Source of the DNA: Ancylobacter novellus DSM 506
GTDB taxonomy: Bacteria; Pseudomonadota; Alphaproteobacteria; Rhizobiales; Xanthobacteraceae
NCBI RefSeq assembly: GCF_000092925.1
Contig: NC_014217.1
Location: 2,108,001 to 2,172,000, forward strand
Reading direction: 5' to 3'
Length of the DNA stretch: 64,000 nt
Part shown: positions 45,389-54,220 of the stretch, one piece after another
How positions within the stretch are numbered: the first letter of the stretch is position 1
Layout: each line of letters begins with the position of its first letter
Made by a program: the position numbers and the translations under genes
Notes under the pieces: generated by a model
What the model was told of the DNA's origin: nothing
Databases searched by the model: none
Seen by the model: the letters and a program-made list of their open reading frames with translations, nothing else

Positions 45389-46498
45389 TCAGACCGCGAT
45401 CGCCGGCATGTCTTCGCCGAGCGCCGCATTGACGGCGGGCATGACGCGCTTGGCAAGCAGCTCCATGGAGCGGCGCATCGCCGGCTTGTCCACCCATTCG
45501 TGCGAGGTCATCATCAGCGTGCCGAAGGGCCCGACCTCCTCGCGTAGCGCGAGAATCTTGCGCGCCACCGTCTCCGGGCTGCCGTAGATCACGAAATTGT
45601 CGCGCACCAGCTGCGGGGTGATGGTGGCGGGATCGGTGTCGCGGAAGGGCGCGAGCAGCGCGCCGGCGCCCATGCGCTCATACACCTGGTACATGTAGTC
45701 GTAGTACCAGTCATAGGCGCCGCCGGGCGTCTTCACCAGGCGCTCGGCCTCCTCGTCGGTATCGGCCACATGGATGGAGCGGGCGACGCGCCACTTGGAG
45801 CCGTCCGGCGTCCTGCCGAGCTTGGCCAGCTCGTCGCAATAGGTCTCCCAATGGGTCTTCACCACCCAGGAGGCGACGAAATTCGCCGAGATCGGCATGA
45901 AGTCGTGCCGCGCGGCCACCCGCATCGAGCCCGAATTGGGGCTCGACACCGACACGGCGAGCGGGGGATGCGGCCGGGTCAGCGTCTTCGGCAGGATGCC
46001 GACGCCGAGGTCCGGCCAGTACATCTTGCTGAGCTTCACGTTCCAGAACTTGCCGGGAATGTCGTAGGGCGGATCGGAAGCCCAGATCTTCTTCATGATC
46101 TCGATCGAGTCGAGCATCATCGCCGTGCGGTCGGCGGTCTCCATGCCGAACACCTCGAAGTCGGAGCCGAGGCCGCCGGTGCCGATGCCGAGCAGCAGGC
46201 GCCCCGGCGCGAGGTGGTCGAGCAGGGCGATGTGGGAAGCGGCCATCACCGGGTGATAGAGCGGCAGCGGCAGCACGCCGGTGCCGAGCTTGATGCGCTT
46301 GGTCTGCGGCGCCATGTGCGCCAGGAACATCAGCGGCGACGAGATCTGCTCGATCTCGGCGGAATAGTGCTCGCCGATCCACGCTTCCTCGAAGCCCAGT
46401 TCATCGGCGAGCTTGAAGGCCTCGACATCCTCGGCCAGCGCGGTGGGGTAGTGTCTGTTGACCGAATGAAGCGGCATCATGAAGAAGGAAAGCAGCAC
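45389..46498 (-). CDS. LLM-class flavin monooxygenase (limonene monooxygenase-like)
   Basis: 369 residues of the luciferase-like barrel. FFMMPLH at the start, FEEAWIGEHYS, LGTGVLPLPLYHPV, GRLLLGIGTGGLGSDFEVFG and KKIWASDPPYDIPGKFW resemble LimB-type enzymes, which use reduced flavin from a separate reductase to oxygenate their substrate. The start is a GTG at 46498 with GGGAG seven bases away; longer frames are excluded because they would include the promoter at 46549-46563. First gene of a transcript with the FAD-linked oxidase. The probable partner reductase is at 52815. Confidence 0.92.
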   Translation of the reverse strand: MLLSFFMMPLHSVNRHYPTALAEDVEAFKLADELGFEEAWIGEHYSAEIEQISSPLMFLAHMAPQTKRIKLGTGVLPLPLYHPVMAASHIALLDHLAPGRLLLGIGTGGLGSDFEVFGMETADRTAMMLDSIEIMKKIWASDPPYDIPGKFWNVKLSKMYWPDLGVGILPKTLTRPHPPLAVSVSSPNSGSMRVAARHDFMPISANFVASWVVKTHWETYCDELAKLGRTPDGSKWRVARSIHVADTDEEAERLVKTPGGAYDWYYDYMYQVYERMGAGALLAPFRDTDPATITPQLVRDNFVIYGSPETVARKILALREEVGPFGTLMMTSHEWVDKPAMRRSMELLAKRVMPAVNAALGEDMPAIAV

Positions 46499-46548
46499 GA
46501 CCGAACTCCCTTGACTGCGACCGGCATCGCGCCGGCAGCAGCATGTCG

Positions 46549-46563
46549 GCAAGGCCCGTGCCA
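46549..46563 (-). promoter_or_regulatory. Sigma-54 promoter of the LLM monooxygenase operon
   Basis: Minus strand reads TGGCACGGGCCTTGC, full match to the consensus with correct spacing, 51 bases upstream of the GTG start. Confidence 0.85.
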
Positions 46564-46624
46564 CTCACCTACATGCTTGATTTCGCTTGATTAACCTGCC
46601 GTCCGGCGCACCCGCCGGTGGGCC

Positions 46625-46644
46625 GTGTCTCATCGTGGAGAAAC
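46625..46644. promoter_or_regulatory. Candidate enhancer site, LLM monooxygenase operon
   Basis: GTGTCTC-N6-GAGAAAC, one mismatch from a perfect dyad, 62 bases upstream of the -24 element. Confidence 0.55.
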
Positions 46645-46678
46645 CGGCCGCGCCGATGCGAAAGAGCCGGCGCGACGC

Positions 46679-47953
46679 TCAGAAGCGCGTCGGCGCGAAG
46701 GGCGCGAGGTCGAAGGCCGGCGTGCGGCCGGCGATGAGATCGGCGACCGCCTCCCCGGTACGCGCCGCGGCGGCAAGGCCGACATGGCCATGCCCGAAGG
46801 CATAGGCGACGTCCGGGCACTGGCTGGCGCGGCCGATCACCGGTAGCGAATCCGGCATGCTCGGGCGGAAGCCCATCCAGCGCGAGACGCGCCCCTCCGG
46901 GTAGCTCGCCGCGAGGCCGGGGAACAGCCGGCGGCCGAGCGTGAGCAGGTAGTCGGCGCGCGGCCAGTTGGGCGGCGCGTCGAGGCCGGCGAATTCCACC
47001 GTGCCGGCGAGCCGCAAACCCGTCTCCATCGGGGTGGAGACGAATTTCGCGCTGGCGTCGAGGATGGGCCGGCGCGGCCGCGTCTCGGGGGAGCTGATCA
47101 GCACATGATAGCCGCGCTCGGTGTCGAGCGGCACGTCGTCGCCGAGGCTCGCGGCGAAGGCGCGGGAATGCGCGCCGGCCGCCACGACGGCGGCGTCGGC
47201 GGGGATGACGCCGGCATCGGTCTCGACGCCCGTGAGCCGCCCGCCCTCGCGCACGAAGCCATGCGCCTGCGCCGCCAGAACCCGGCCACCATCCCGCCGG
47301 AAGGCCTCGGCCACGCTGCGCACGAGGCGGTTGGGATTCACCGTGTGCCCGTTCTGATGGAACGCCACGCCGATCGTATAGTCGTGCGAGATGCTCGGCT
47401 CGAACTGCCACAGCTCGTCCGCGCGCAGCACGTCGAAGGCGATGCCGTTGTCGCGGCGCAGCTGATAGCCGAGCGCGTCGCCCTCGAAATCGGCCTGCGT
47501 CCGGTAAACGACGAGATGGCCGTCGCGGCGGATGAGATCCTCGGCGCCCGCATTGCGCACGAGCGGCAGCCAGGCGCCGTAGGAATCCTCCAGCATCGGC
47601 TTCAGCGCGCGGGCCTGCGCGCGCACCTTGGCCTGCGTGCCCGCCTGCACGAAGCGGATCAGCCACGGCGCCAGAGTCGGCAGGTAGCGCCAGCGAATGG
47701 ACAGCGGCCCGAGCGGATCGAGCAGATAGCCCGGCACCTTCTTCAGCGTGCCCGGCATCGACATCGGCACCACGGAGGACGGGTTGAGGCAGCCGGCATT
47801 GCCGAAGGAAGCGCCCTCCCCGATGCCGCTGCGCTCGATCAGCACCACGTCGTTGCCGTCGCGCAGGAGGAAGCTCGCCGCCGCGACGCCGATGGCGCCG
47901 CCGCCGATGACTGCGACGGTGCGTTTCTTGTCTGACGTACTGGAAGTAACCAT
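46679..47953 (-). CDS. FAD-dependent D-amino-acid dehydrogenase-like oxidoreductase (DadA-like)
   Basis: 424 residues, DAO fold: VAVIGGGAIGVAAASFLL binds FAD; SFGNAGCLNPSSVVPMSMPG and the C-terminal FGHGHVGLAAAARTGEAVADLI fit DadA-type dehydrogenases, which oxidatively deaminate D-amino acids or secondary amines and pass electrons to the respiratory chain. It begins 3 bases after the GMC gene stop and is surely co-transcribed. Substrate not deducible. Confidence 0.9.
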   Translation of the reverse strand: MVTSSTSDKKRTVAVIGGGAIGVAAASFLLRDGNDVVLIERSGIGEGASFGNAGCLNPSSVVPMSMPGTLKKVPGYLLDPLGPLSIRWRYLPTLAPWLIRFVQAGTQAKVRAQARALKPMLEDSYGAWLPLVRNAGAEDLIRRDGHLVVYRTQADFEGDALGYQLRRDNGIAFDVLRADELWQFEPSISHDYTIGVAFHQNGHTVNPNRLVRSVAEAFRRDGGRVLAAQAHGFVREGGRLTGVETDAGVIPADAAVVAAGAHSRAFAASLGDDVPLDTERGYHVLISSPETRPRRPILDASAKFVSTPMETGLRLAGTVEFAGLDAPPNWPRADYLLTLGRRLFPGLAASYPEGRVSRWMGFRPSMPDSLPVIGRASQCPDVAYAFGHGHVGLAAAARTGEAVADLIAGRTPAFDLAPFAPTRF

Positions 47954-47956
47954 CGT

Positions 47957-49540
47957 TCAGGCCGCCTTGAGGAAGTCGGCGCAGCGCTCGCCGATCATGA
48001 TGCAGTTCGCGTTGAGATTGCCGCTGACGATGACCGGCATGATCGAGGCGTCGGCGACGTAGAGGTTCGACAGGCCGCGCACCTTCAGCCTCGCGTCGAC
48101 CACGGCCATGGGATCGCTGCCCATCTTCGCGGTGCCGGCGGGGTGGTAGATGCCGATGGAGGTCTCGCGGACATAGGCCGCCCACTCGTCGCCGCTCCGC
48201 ACGTCCCGGCCCGGCTTGAACTCGGCGACGACATGGCGGGCCATGGACGGCGCCTCGAAGATGGCGCGCAGCTTCTTCGCGCCGGCGACGAGAGCGTCGA
48301 GGTCGCGCGCGTCGCCCAGCAGGTTGGGCTGGATCGCCGGTGCCGCGAGGGGATCGGGCGAGGCGAGCCGCACATGGCCGCGCGAATAGGGGCGGTGGAT
48401 GTTGTTCAGCGCCGTCACCGCCGGCCGGTCGAACAGAATCGGCCCGGTGTCGGTCAGGTCGTAGCCGGCCGGCGTGAAATGGTATTGCAGGTCGCAGCGC
48501 GTCAGTTCCGGGCGCGAGCGGGCGAAGGCCAGCACATGCGCGTCCGGCGTCGTCCCCGGCCCGCGCCCCGCGAGGAACCAGAGCGCCCCGTAGAGCAGCG
48601 CGTGCAGCGGCGTGTGCTGCACATTGTAGGTCGGCCGGTCGACCCAGGCGACGTGGCTGGTGCCGGGATGGTCGTGGAAGTTCTCGCCCACCCCCGGCAG
48701 GTCGTGCACCACCTCGATGCCCTGCTCGCGCAGATGCGCCTGCGGACCCACGCCGGAGAGCATGAGGATCTGCGGCGAGCCGAAGGCGCCGGCCGCAAGC
48801 ACCACGCCCCTGCCCGCCCGCGCCACGACCCGCCGGCCCTGCCGCTCGAACTCGACGCCGATGGCCCGGCGCCCCTCGAACAGCACGCGCCGGACCTGCG
48901 CCTGCGTCAGCACGGTGAGGTTGGGACGCCTGCGCCAGAGATAGGCCCGCGCCGAACTGCACCGCCAGCCGCGCCGCTGCGTGGCCTGAAGATAGCCGAT
49001 GCCACCCTGCGGCCGCCGGTTGAGATCGGCCGTCTTCTCGAGGCCGGCCTCGACGCCGGCGCGCAGGAAGGCCTCCGACAGCGGATGCGAGGTGCGCAGA
49101 TTCTGCACCCCGAGCGGCCCGCCGACGCCATGATCGGCGTCGGCGCCATTCTCATTGTCCTCGGCGCGGCGGAAATAGGGGCGCACGCTCTCGAAATTCC
49201 AGCCGGAGCAGCCATTCGCCGCCCAGTCGTCGAAATCCTCCGGCTGGCCGCGCACATAGAGCATGCCGTTGATGGAGGACGAGCCGCCGAGCACCTTGCC
49301 GCGCGGCATGTAGTCGGTGCGCCCGCCGCGCGAGGGATCGGGCGCGGAGGTCAGCCGCCAGTCGAAGCGCGGATTGCCGATGGCGTAGAGATAGGTCGCG
49401 GCCGGCATCAGCACCGGCAACCGGCGATCCGAGCCGCCGGCTTCCAGCACGAGGACCTTCGAGCGGCCGTCCTCCGCGAGCCGCCCGGCGACAGCACTTC
49501 CGCCGGACCCTGAGCCGACTACGATGTAATCGAATTCCAT
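47957..49540 (-). CDS. GMC-family oxidoreductase (choline dehydrogenase-like)
   Basis: 527 residues. FDYIVVGSGSGGSAVAGRL (FAD), YMPRGKVLGGSSSINGMLYVRG (GMC signature 1), AAGAFGSPQILMLSGVGP (signature 2), and the catalytic His region IYHPAGTAKMG near the end. Oxidises an alcohol to an aldehyde; an aldehyde dehydrogenase under the same control lies at 51019. ATG 49540 is used since it starts right at the FAD strand, though its ribosome site is poor. No -24/-12 element is found on this side. Confidence 0.92.
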   Translation of the reverse strand: MEFDYIVVGSGSGGSAVAGRLAEDGRSKVLVLEAGGSDRRLPVLMPAATYLYAIGNPRFDWRLTSAPDPSRGGRTDYMPRGKVLGGSSSINGMLYVRGQPEDFDDWAANGCSGWNFESVRPYFRRAEDNENGADADHGVGGPLGVQNLRTSHPLSEAFLRAGVEAGLEKTADLNRRPQGGIGYLQATQRRGWRCSSARAYLWRRRPNLTVLTQAQVRRVLFEGRRAIGVEFERQGRRVVARAGRGVVLAAGAFGSPQILMLSGVGPQAHLREQGIEVVHDLPGVGENFHDHPGTSHVAWVDRPTYNVQHTPLHALLYGALWFLAGRGPGTTPDAHVLAFARSRPELTRCDLQYHFTPAGYDLTDTGPILFDRPAVTALNNIHRPYSRGHVRLASPDPLAAPAIQPNLLGDARDLDALVAGAKKLRAIFEAPSMARHVVAEFKPGRDVRSGDEWAAYVRETSIGIYHPAGTAKMGSDPMAVVDARLKVRGLSNLYVADASIMPVIVSGNLNANCIMIGERCADFLKAA

Positions 49541-49641
49541 GGTTCTGCACTGCACCCGAGCGAAACATGATGGCAACCGCACGAGCATACATCAATATAT
49601 AATAAGCTTATCCAAGTATATATTTAAGTTTAGATCGAGTT

Positions 49642-49661
49642 ATTTCTCACGGATGAGACAT
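49642..49661. promoter_or_regulatory. Candidate enhancer site 1, GMC/MFS gap
   Basis: ATTTCTC-N6-GAGACAT, in AT-rich DNA 83 bases above the -24 of the MFS gene. A second site lies exactly 22 bp on. Confidence 0.5.
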
Positions 49662-49663
49662 AC

Positions 49664-49683
49664 TCTTCTCAGAAATGAGAAAC
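49664..49683. promoter_or_regulatory. Candidate enhancer site 2, GMC/MFS gap
   Basis: TCTTCTC-N6-GAGAAAC; its right half equals that of the site at 46625. Spacing to site 1 is two helical turns, suiting cooperative binding of activator dimers. Confidence 0.45.
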
Positions 49684-49743
49684 AGTTCTTGTCGTCCGCC
49701 CTGTCGGGCGCCCGTGGTGGAGCGGCGCGCGGGGTCACGCGGC

Positions 49744-49758
49744 TGGCACACATCTTGC
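49744..49758 (+). promoter_or_regulatory. Sigma-54 promoter of the MFS gene
   Basis: TGGCACACATCTTGC, one mismatch to TGGCACG, correct GG-N10-GC spacing, 72 bases upstream of the ATG. Confidence 0.7.
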
Positions 49759-49830
49759 TCTACGGTCCGCACCACCGCGACGGTCGCGAGGTGGCGTGAC
49801 GCCGGCGTCGGTGAGCGTGTTGGAAGTGGC

Positions 49831-51006
49831 ATGACTGAAATGACCGCCGCGCGGGAGCAGCAAGCGCTCGCCGCGTCGCGCATGGCCGTGAGCGCCGTGT
49901 TCTTCGTCGGCGGCACCGGCCTGACGGTGTGGGCGACCTATATCCCGATCCTCAAGGCACGCGCCGGGCTCGACGACGCCCAGGTCGGCCTGGTGCTGCT
50001 CTGCGTCTCGCTCGGCTGCCTGTGCGGCATGCCGGCGGCGGGATTCATCCGCCCGCGCCTCGGCCCGCTGCGCTCCGGCGCGCTGGCCGGCATCGCCTTC
50101 GCGGTCGCGAGCTTCGGCCCCGCGCTCGGCGTCACCATGCCGGTGCTGGCGGCGTCCGGCTATGTCATCGGCCTGTGCTTCGGCTTCCTCGACGTGTGCA
50201 TGAACGCCCACGCCTCGGCGCTGGAGCGCGAGCTCGGCCGGCCGATCATGTCCTCGGCGCACGCCTTCTTCAGCCTCGGCAACGTCGCCGGCGCGCTGGC
50301 GGGCGGGGCGCTGATCGCGTCGGGGCTCGCCATCCCCTCGGCGCTCGGCATCGCCAGCCTGGTCCTCGTCGGCATCGCCGCCGCCGCGGTTCCATGGCTC
50401 TGGCTGCCGGAAAGCCATGTGCGCGAGGCGCTGGGCACCTCGATCTTCCGCCTGCCCAACCTCACCATGCTCGGCATCGGCCTGCTGACCGTGCTGTCCT
50501 TCGTCATCGAGCTGGCGCTGATCGACTGGGGCGCGCTCTACCTCGTGCAGGCCACCGGCTCGCTGCCGGCGCATGCGGCCTATGGCGTCGCCGCCTTCTC
50601 GCTCGCCATGACCGGCGGGCGCCTGCTGGGCGACCGGATCGTGCGCCGGCTGGGGCCGGTGACGACGATCCGGATATCGGGCGCCATCGCCTTCGTCGGC
50701 ATCGCGATCATCGTGCTGGCCCCGACCATGCCGCTCGCGCTGCCGGGCTTCGCCATCGCCGGCCTCGGCATCGCCAATCTGGTGCCGATCTTCTTCTCGC
50801 TGAGCGGCCGGATGCCCGGCATTCCGCCGACCGCCGGCATCGCCATGACCGTGACTATCGCCTATGGCGGCGGGCTGTTCGGCCCGCCGCTCATCGGCTT
50901 CGTCGCGCATTCGCAGGACATGCGCGCCGCCTTCCTCCTGCTGGTCGGCGGCGCGCTGGTGATCGCGGGGCTGGTGCGGACCGTCATTCCCCGCGGCGTG
51001 CGGTAA
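49831..51006 (+). CDS. MFS transporter
   Basis: 391 residues with about twelve hydrophobic segments. LTVWATYIPILKARAGLDDAQVGLVLLCVSLGCLCGMPAAG is the usual first-half pattern of the small YbjJ-like MFS group, and the loop between TM2 and TM3 is G/R-rich as expected. ATG 49831 has GGAAG upstream; the frame open from 49675 covers the promoter and is rejected. Substrate unknown; regulation suggests it belongs to the same pathway. Confidence 0.9.
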   Translation: MTEMTAAREQQALAASRMAVSAVFFVGGTGLTVWATYIPILKARAGLDDAQVGLVLLCVSLGCLCGMPAAGFIRPRLGPLRSGALAGIAFAVASFGPALGVTMPVLAASGYVIGLCFGFLDVCMNAHASALERELGRPIMSSAHAFFSLGNVAGALAGGALIASGLAIPSALGIASLVLVGIAAAAVPWLWLPESHVREALGTSIFRLPNLTMLGIGLLTVLSFVIELALIDWGALYLVQATGSLPAHAAYGVAAFSLAMTGGRLLGDRIVRRLGPVTTIRISGAIAFVGIAIIVLAPTMPLALPGFAIAGLGIANLVPIFFSLSGRMPGIPPTAGIAMTVTIAYGGGLFGPPLIGFVAHSQDMRAAFLLLVGGALVIAGLVRTVIPRGVR

Positions 51007-51018
51007 GCCGCGGCACGG

Positions 51019-52506
51019 TCAGCCCAGCTTCAGCACCACCGACTTGGTCTCGAGATAGGCGTCGAGATGCTCGACGCCGGACTCGCGGCCATAGCCGCTG
51101 GTCTTGTAGCCGCCGAAGGGCACGACCGGATCGAGCCCGCCATAGGTGTTGATCCACACCGTGCCGGCGCGGATCGCCTTCGCCATGCGGTGCGCGGTGG
51201 AGACGTTGGTCGTCCACACGCCGCCGCCGAGGCCGAACACGGTGTCGTTGGCGATGGCGGCGGCTTCCTCCAGCGTGTCGAAGGGGATGGCCGCGGCCAC
51301 CGGGCCGAAGATTTCCTCCCGCGCGATGCGCATGTCGTTGGTCACGCCGCTGAGCACGGTCGGCTCGAAGAAATAGCCGTCCTTCAGCGCGCCCTCGGTC
51401 AGGCGCTTGCCGCCGGTGGCGGCGGTGACACCCTCGCCCAAGCCGATCTCCATATAGCCGCTGACGCGGTCGAGCTGCTTGGCGTTGACCACCGGCCCGA
51501 TCTGCGTCGCCGGATCGAGGCCGTTGCCGACCTTGAGCGATCGCGCATAGTCGCTGACGCGGGCGACGAACTCCTCGTAGATCGGCCGCTGGACCAGCAG
51601 CCGCGTGCCGGCGCAGCAGATCTGCCCGCTATTGGCGAACACGCCCATGCCGGCGCCGGCGACGGCGGCGTCCATGTCGCAATCGGCGAAGATGACGTCC
51701 GGCGACTTGCCGCCGAGCTCCAGCGTCACCCGCTTCAGATTGCCCTTCGAGGCGTCGATGATCTTGCGGCCGGTGACGTCCGAGCCGGTGAAGGCGACCT
51801 TGTCGACATCCATGTGCCGGGCCAGCGCGTCGCCGGCGATGTGGCCGAAGCCGGGCACGATGTTGACCACGCCTTCCGGCACGCCGGCCTCCAGCAGCAG
51901 CTCGCCGAGCCGCAGCGCGGTGAGCGGGGCGTCCTCGGCGGGCTTCAGCACCATGGTGCAGCCGGTGGCGAGCACCGGGCCGATCTTCCAGATGGTCGAG
52001 GTGAGCGGCGCGTTCCACGGCGTGATGGCGCCGACCACGCCGACCGGCTCCTTCAGCGTGTAGGTGAACACCTCGCCCGGCATGGAGTTCGGCAGCGTGC
52101 CGCCGGCGATGACGGTGCACATGCCGGCATAGAAGCGCGGCAGGCCGAGCGCCCGCTGGCGGCGCGCATACATGGAGGTGATAGGCGCGCCCATGTCGAG
52201 CACGTCGATATGCGCCAGCGTGTCGAAGTGCTTCTCCACCAGATCGGCGAAGCGCAGCAGGCACTGCTGGCGCTGGAACGGGGTGAAGCGGCTCCACGGG
52301 CCGGTGAAGGCCCGCCGCGCCGCCGCCACGGCGAGGTCGATATCGGCCGCGCCGCCCTCGGAGACCTCGGCCAGCACCTCCCCCGTCGCCGGGTTGAAGG
52401 TCTTGAAGGTTTTGCCCGAGAGCGAGGGCACGAACTTGCCGTCGATCAGGAGCTGCTTGGGCAGCGGCGCGATGATGTCGGCGATCGGATTCACGTTGAT
52501 GGTCAT
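51019..52506 (-). CDS. NAD(P)-dependent aldehyde dehydrogenase
   Basis: 495 residues with all family marks: PWNAPLTSTIWKIGPVLATGC, FTGSDVTGRKI, Glu in LELGGKSPDV, catalytic Cys in FANSGQICCAGTR and EEIFGPV. Resembles betaine-aldehyde and aromatic aldehyde dehydrogenases. ATG 52506 is preferred; the frame open to 52560 would contain the promoter at 52545-52559. Divergent from the flavin reductase gene. Confidence 0.95.
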   Translation of the reverse strand: MTINVNPIADIIAPLPKQLLIDGKFVPSLSGKTFKTFNPATGEVLAEVSEGGAADIDLAVAAARRAFTGPWSRFTPFQRQQCLLRFADLVEKHFDTLAHIDVLDMGAPITSMYARRQRALGLPRFYAGMCTVIAGGTLPNSMPGEVFTYTLKEPVGVVGAITPWNAPLTSTIWKIGPVLATGCTMVLKPAEDAPLTALRLGELLLEAGVPEGVVNIVPGFGHIAGDALARHMDVDKVAFTGSDVTGRKIIDASKGNLKRVTLELGGKSPDVIFADCDMDAAVAGAGMGVFANSGQICCAGTRLLVQRPIYEEFVARVSDYARSLKVGNGLDPATQIGPVVNAKQLDRVSGYMEIGLGEGVTAATGGKRLTEGALKDGYFFEPTVLSGVTNDMRIAREEIFGPVAAAIPFDTLEEAAAIANDTVFGLGGGVWTTNVSTAHRMAKAIRAGTVWINTYGGLDPVVPFGGYKTSGYGRESGVEHLDAYLETKSVVLKLG

Positions 52507-52544
52507 GGCACTACTTTCGGAAACGAAAGGGATGCCTTGGGACC

Positions 52545-52559
52545 GCAAGAGCCATGCCA
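52545..52559 (-). promoter_or_regulatory. Sigma-54 promoter of the aldehyde dehydrogenase gene
   Basis: Minus strand reads TGGCATGGCTCTTGC, one mismatch in the -24 box, correct spacing, 39 bases before the ATG. Confidence 0.65.
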
Positions 52560-52680
52560 TGGGCTTTCCTCTCGCGGGCGCGCGGGCTTAAGCGCCCGCG
52601 GGACCGGCGGAAGACGGCGCCAATGCTGGATTTCCCTCCCCGCCTCTCGCGCTCCTCTCGTCATCGTCCGGCCGCGCGGC

Positions 52681-52700
52681 GCGTCTCACATCAGCGACAA
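52681..52700. promoter_or_regulatory. Candidate enhancer site shared by aldehyde dehydrogenase and flavin reductase genes
   Basis: GCGTCTC-N6-GCGACAA. It lies 64 bases from the -24 of the reductase and about 120 from that of the dehydrogenase. A perfect palindrome GCGACAATTGTCGC (52694-52707) overlaps its right half, and TTGTCGC-N9-GCGAGAC follows about two turns on. Confidence 0.5.
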
Positions 52701-52763
52701 TTGTCGCAGCGCTTCTGCGAGACGCCCCGCCCACGCGCCGTTGATTTTGCTGGAATCAGGGCG

Positions 52764-52778
52764 TGGCACGCGATTTGC
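52764..52778 (+). promoter_or_regulatory. Sigma-54 promoter of the flavin reductase gene
   Basis: TGGCACGCGATTTGC, matching both core boxes with correct spacing, 37 bases before the ATG. Confidence 0.8.
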
Positions 52779-52814
52779 GCTCCCTGCCCTGCGCCCCGGA
52801 GCCGGAAGGACCGG

Positions 52815-53345
52815 ATGAGCCGCAACGTGGAGTTCGCGATGATCGAGCCGTCTCATTTCAAGCAGGGCATGCGGCGCCTCGCCGCCGGGGTGTCCGTGAT
52901 CACCACCATCGACGGGGGGCAGCCGCACGGCTTCGTCGCCACCTCCGTCACCTCGGTGGCCGCCGATCCGACGCCGACCCTGCTGGTCTGCGTCAACCGC
53001 AAGGTTTCCTGCCACGACGTGATCGACCGCTCGGGGTCGTTCTGCGTGAACCTCCTGGCCGAGCCGGAACTGGAGCTCGCCAAGGCGTTCAGCTCGGCCG
53101 AGAGCCGCCATGCGCGCTTCAGCACGCATGAATGGCGCCCGCTCTCCACCGGCGCGCCGGCGCTGGTCGGGGCGCTGGCGAGCTTCGACTGCGTGCTGAC
53201 CGACAGGGTGAGCGTGCACAGCCACAGCATCTTCCTCGGCACGGTGGTCGACATCGTGCTGCCGGAGACGCCGCTGCATCCCCTGATCTACGCCGACGGG
53301 CAGTTCGACGCGCTGCGCTCGCGCTGCGCCAGCCCGGTGCTGTAG
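52815..53345 (+). CDS. Flavin reductase (NAD(P)H:FMN, two-component monooxygenase partner)
   Basis: 176 residues of the flavin reductase-like split-barrel. FKQGMRRLAAGVSVITT, HGFVATSVTSVAADPTPTLLVCVNRKVSCHDVI and GSFCVNLLAEPELELAKAFS are typical of HpaC-type reductases that supply reduced flavin. The LLM monooxygenase at 45389 under the same type of promoter is the likely partner. AAGGA lies upstream of ATG 52815. Confidence 0.92.
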   Translation: MSRNVEFAMIEPSHFKQGMRRLAAGVSVITTIDGGQPHGFVATSVTSVAADPTPTLLVCVNRKVSCHDVIDRSGSFCVNLLAEPELELAKAFSSAESRHARFSTHEWRPLSTGAPALVGALASFDCVLTDRVSVHSHSIFLGTVVDIVLPETPLHPLIYADGQFDALRSRCASPVL

Positions 53346-53355
53346 GCGCGGAAAA

Positions 53356-53388
53356 TGGAGGCCGGCGACGCGCGATCGCCGGCCTCCA
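53356..53388 (-). terminator. Terminator between flavin reductase and SDR genes
   Basis: TGGAGGCCGGCGA / TCGCCGGCCTCCA stem of thirteen pairs with a 7-base loop; on the minus strand TTTTC follows, so it ends the SDR transcript. It may also slow polymerase coming from the reductase gene. Confidence 0.8.
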
Positions 53389-53398
53389 CGATCAGCCG

Positions 53399-54133
53399 TC
53401 AGACCTGCGCGAAGCCCCCGTCCACGAACACCTCGCCGCCGGTCATGAAGCTGCTGTCCTGCGAGGCGAGGAACGCCGCCACCGCTCCCGTCTCGGCCGG
53501 TTCGCCCATTCGGCCGAGCGGGTTCGCGGCGCCGAGGGCTTTCATGGCTTCCTCACCCATCACATCGAGGGCGAGTTCCGTCCGGATCGGTCCCGGCGAG
53601 AGGACGTTGATGCGGATGCCCGTGCCCTTCAGGTCGAGCGCCCAGGTACGCGCCAGATTGCGGATCGCCGCCTTGGTGGCGCTGTAGATGCTGAGCTGCG
53701 GCGTCCCCATTACCCCCGCACTGGAGCCGGTGAGGATGATCGAGCCGCCGGACGCCATCAGCGGCAGCGCCTTCTGCACGGTGAACACCAGGCCCTTCAC
53801 ATTGACGTCGAAGGCCCGGTCGTAATGCTCCGGCGTGATCTCGCCGAGCGGCGCCAATTCACCCGTGCCGGCATTGGCGAACACGATGTCGAGCCCGCCG
53901 CGCTCCGCCTTCACGGTCGCGAACAGCCGGTCGAGATCGGCGAGATCGGTCACCGAGCCCCGCACCGCGCGGGCGTTGGGTCCCAACTTCGCCAGAGCCG
54001 CGTCCAGCGCGTCCTGGCGCCGCCCGAAGATGTAGACGAACGCTCCTTCCTCGATGAACCGCTTGGCGGCACCGAGCCCGATGCCGCTGCCGCCGCCGGT
54101 CACCACCGCGGTCTTGCCTTCCAGTCTGGTCAT
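53399..54133 (-). CDS. Short-chain dehydrogenase/reductase next to an HxlR regulator
   Basis: 244 residues: TGGGSGIGLGAA, ANAGTG, LTGSSAG for the catalytic Ser, YSATK for Tyr/Lys, SPGPIRTEL. Arg in GRRQDAL suggests NADP(H). GGAGG precedes the ATG. Divergent from the HxlR gene, which probably controls it; such pairs often answer to quinones or aldehydes. Confidence 0.92.
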   Translation of the reverse strand: MTRLEGKTAVVTGGGSGIGLGAAKRFIEEGAFVYIFGRRQDALDAALAKLGPNARAVRGSVTDLADLDRLFATVKAERGGLDIVFANAGTGELAPLGEITPEHYDRAFDVNVKGLVFTVQKALPLMASGGSIILTGSSAGVMGTPQLSIYSATKAAIRNLARTWALDLKGTGIRINVLSPGPIRTELALDVMGEEAMKALGAANPLGRMGEPAETGAVAAFLASQDSSFMTGGEVFVDGGFAQV

Positions 54134-54175
54134 GTCTTGCCTCCTTTACTCAGGTGGCAAGGAACTGGCGGGCCA

Positions 54176-54212
54176 CATACCTATCGACAAGTATGCACTT
54201 TTTGGTAAGTAT
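54176..54212. promoter_or_regulatory. HxlR operator candidate
   Basis: CATAC-N10-GTATG (54176-54195) and two AAGTAT copies 18 bp apart (54189, 54207) fill the short gap between the divergent SDR and HxlR genes. Confidence 0.5.
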
Positions 54213-54220
54213 CAAAAATC

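Noticed and set aside
49541..49700. A sigma-54 promoter for the GMC gene on the minus strand
   Set aside because: The only TTGC with nearby similarity (around 49574) lacks the GG of the -24 box, so the GMC/DadA pair was not counted among the -24/-12 units.
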